A stretch of 64,000 bases of DNA from positions 372,001 through 436,000 of the forward strand of contig OY723274.1 of the NCBI GenBank assembly GCA_963210315.1, written 5' to 3'. The position numbers were made by a program, and so were the translations under genes. Source of the DNA: Rhynchopus euleeides (lineage: Eukaryota; Euglenozoa; Diplonemea; Diplonemida; Diplonemidae). The notes under the pieces were generated by a model, which had not been told where the DNA came from, made no database searches, and worked only from the letters and a program-made list of their open reading frames with translations. Of this stretch, positions 63,721 to 64,000 are shown piece by piece. How positions within the stretch are numbered: the stretch's first letter is position 1; every line of letters begins with the position of its first letter.

Positions 63721-64000
63721 TCAGCACAGAGTGTGCGCTCACCATCCGGGAACTGTTCTCCCACAGTTACTGCAGGGTGTACTACACTAAAGGAGTACGA
63801 TTTCCCTGAATTTTCCGGGCACTGATTCACGAATTTACATCTGGAGGGAGCCCGGTGGTCTCAGCTTCTGTCTGCGCGCCCTGCCGTACTGTGGCTGCTT
63901 TTGTGGGCTCGTGCAGCAGGTTCTACTTTTACTTCTACCGGAATGCTCCTTGCATGGTACTACACTTCTCGAGGTGTGGTGGTGGGTGAGTCTCGAGGTG
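63721..64000. other. Right edge of window, nothing recognised
   Basis: Short frames only and no match to the repeats listed. Any feature here would continue outside the window. Confidence 0.3.

Overview
This is nuclear DNA from a eukaryote, most likely a unicellular protist or alga. The supporting signs are GT-AG introns, a SARAF-type ER membrane protein, a mitochondrial-type BolA3 protein, large membrane-bound class III adenylyl cyclases, a glycine/tyrosine- and proline-rich secreted wall-type protein, GC-rich third codon positions, and very long non-coding stretches full of inverted-repeat elements and homopolymer G/C runs. I cannot name the species; an alveolate or stramenopile alga (for example chromerid-like) is only a guess.

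All genes I can support lie in the left 35 kb and all are on the minus strand. (1) A cyclase cluster: a membrane adenylyl cyclase with one intact and one degenerate cyclase domain (2390-4615); a paralogue that keeps the membrane half but has only a degenerate cyclase domain (11057-12892); and a large receptor-like cyclase with PA-like, membrane, sensor, LamG, HAMP-like and cyclase regions (13236-20189, three exons). (2) A BolA3-like gene whose two proposed exons (28505-28711 and 20858-20995) are separated by 7.5 kb filled with nested elements. (3) A three-exon SARAF homologue (29952-31508) whose reading frame closes exactly at the family's conserved C-terminus. (4) A secreted proline-rich repeat protein (32294-34333).

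Between and beyond these genes the window is dominated by repeats. The most striking are inverted-terminal elements bounded by TA dinucleotides with G- or C-run tips. They are often head to tail, sharing one TA: a short chain at 8.3-10.4 kb, a nested set at 21.1-28.5 kb, a pair at 51.7-53.5 kb, and a solo copy at 60.8-61.7 kb. Several carry arrays of short self-complementary oligomers whose sequence differs from element to element. Other families are a GC hairpin repeat (at least 12 copies), 50-bp and about 84-bp tandem arrays (42.2-43.9 kb), a 0.36-kb structured direct repeat (56.4 and 57.2 kb), and a Helitron-like helicase remnant inside a large foldback element at the left edge.

From about 35 kb to the end I see no gene I can name. 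Isolated coding-like fragments and several C-run/AG splice-acceptor-like sites are recorded, but no gene model closes there.
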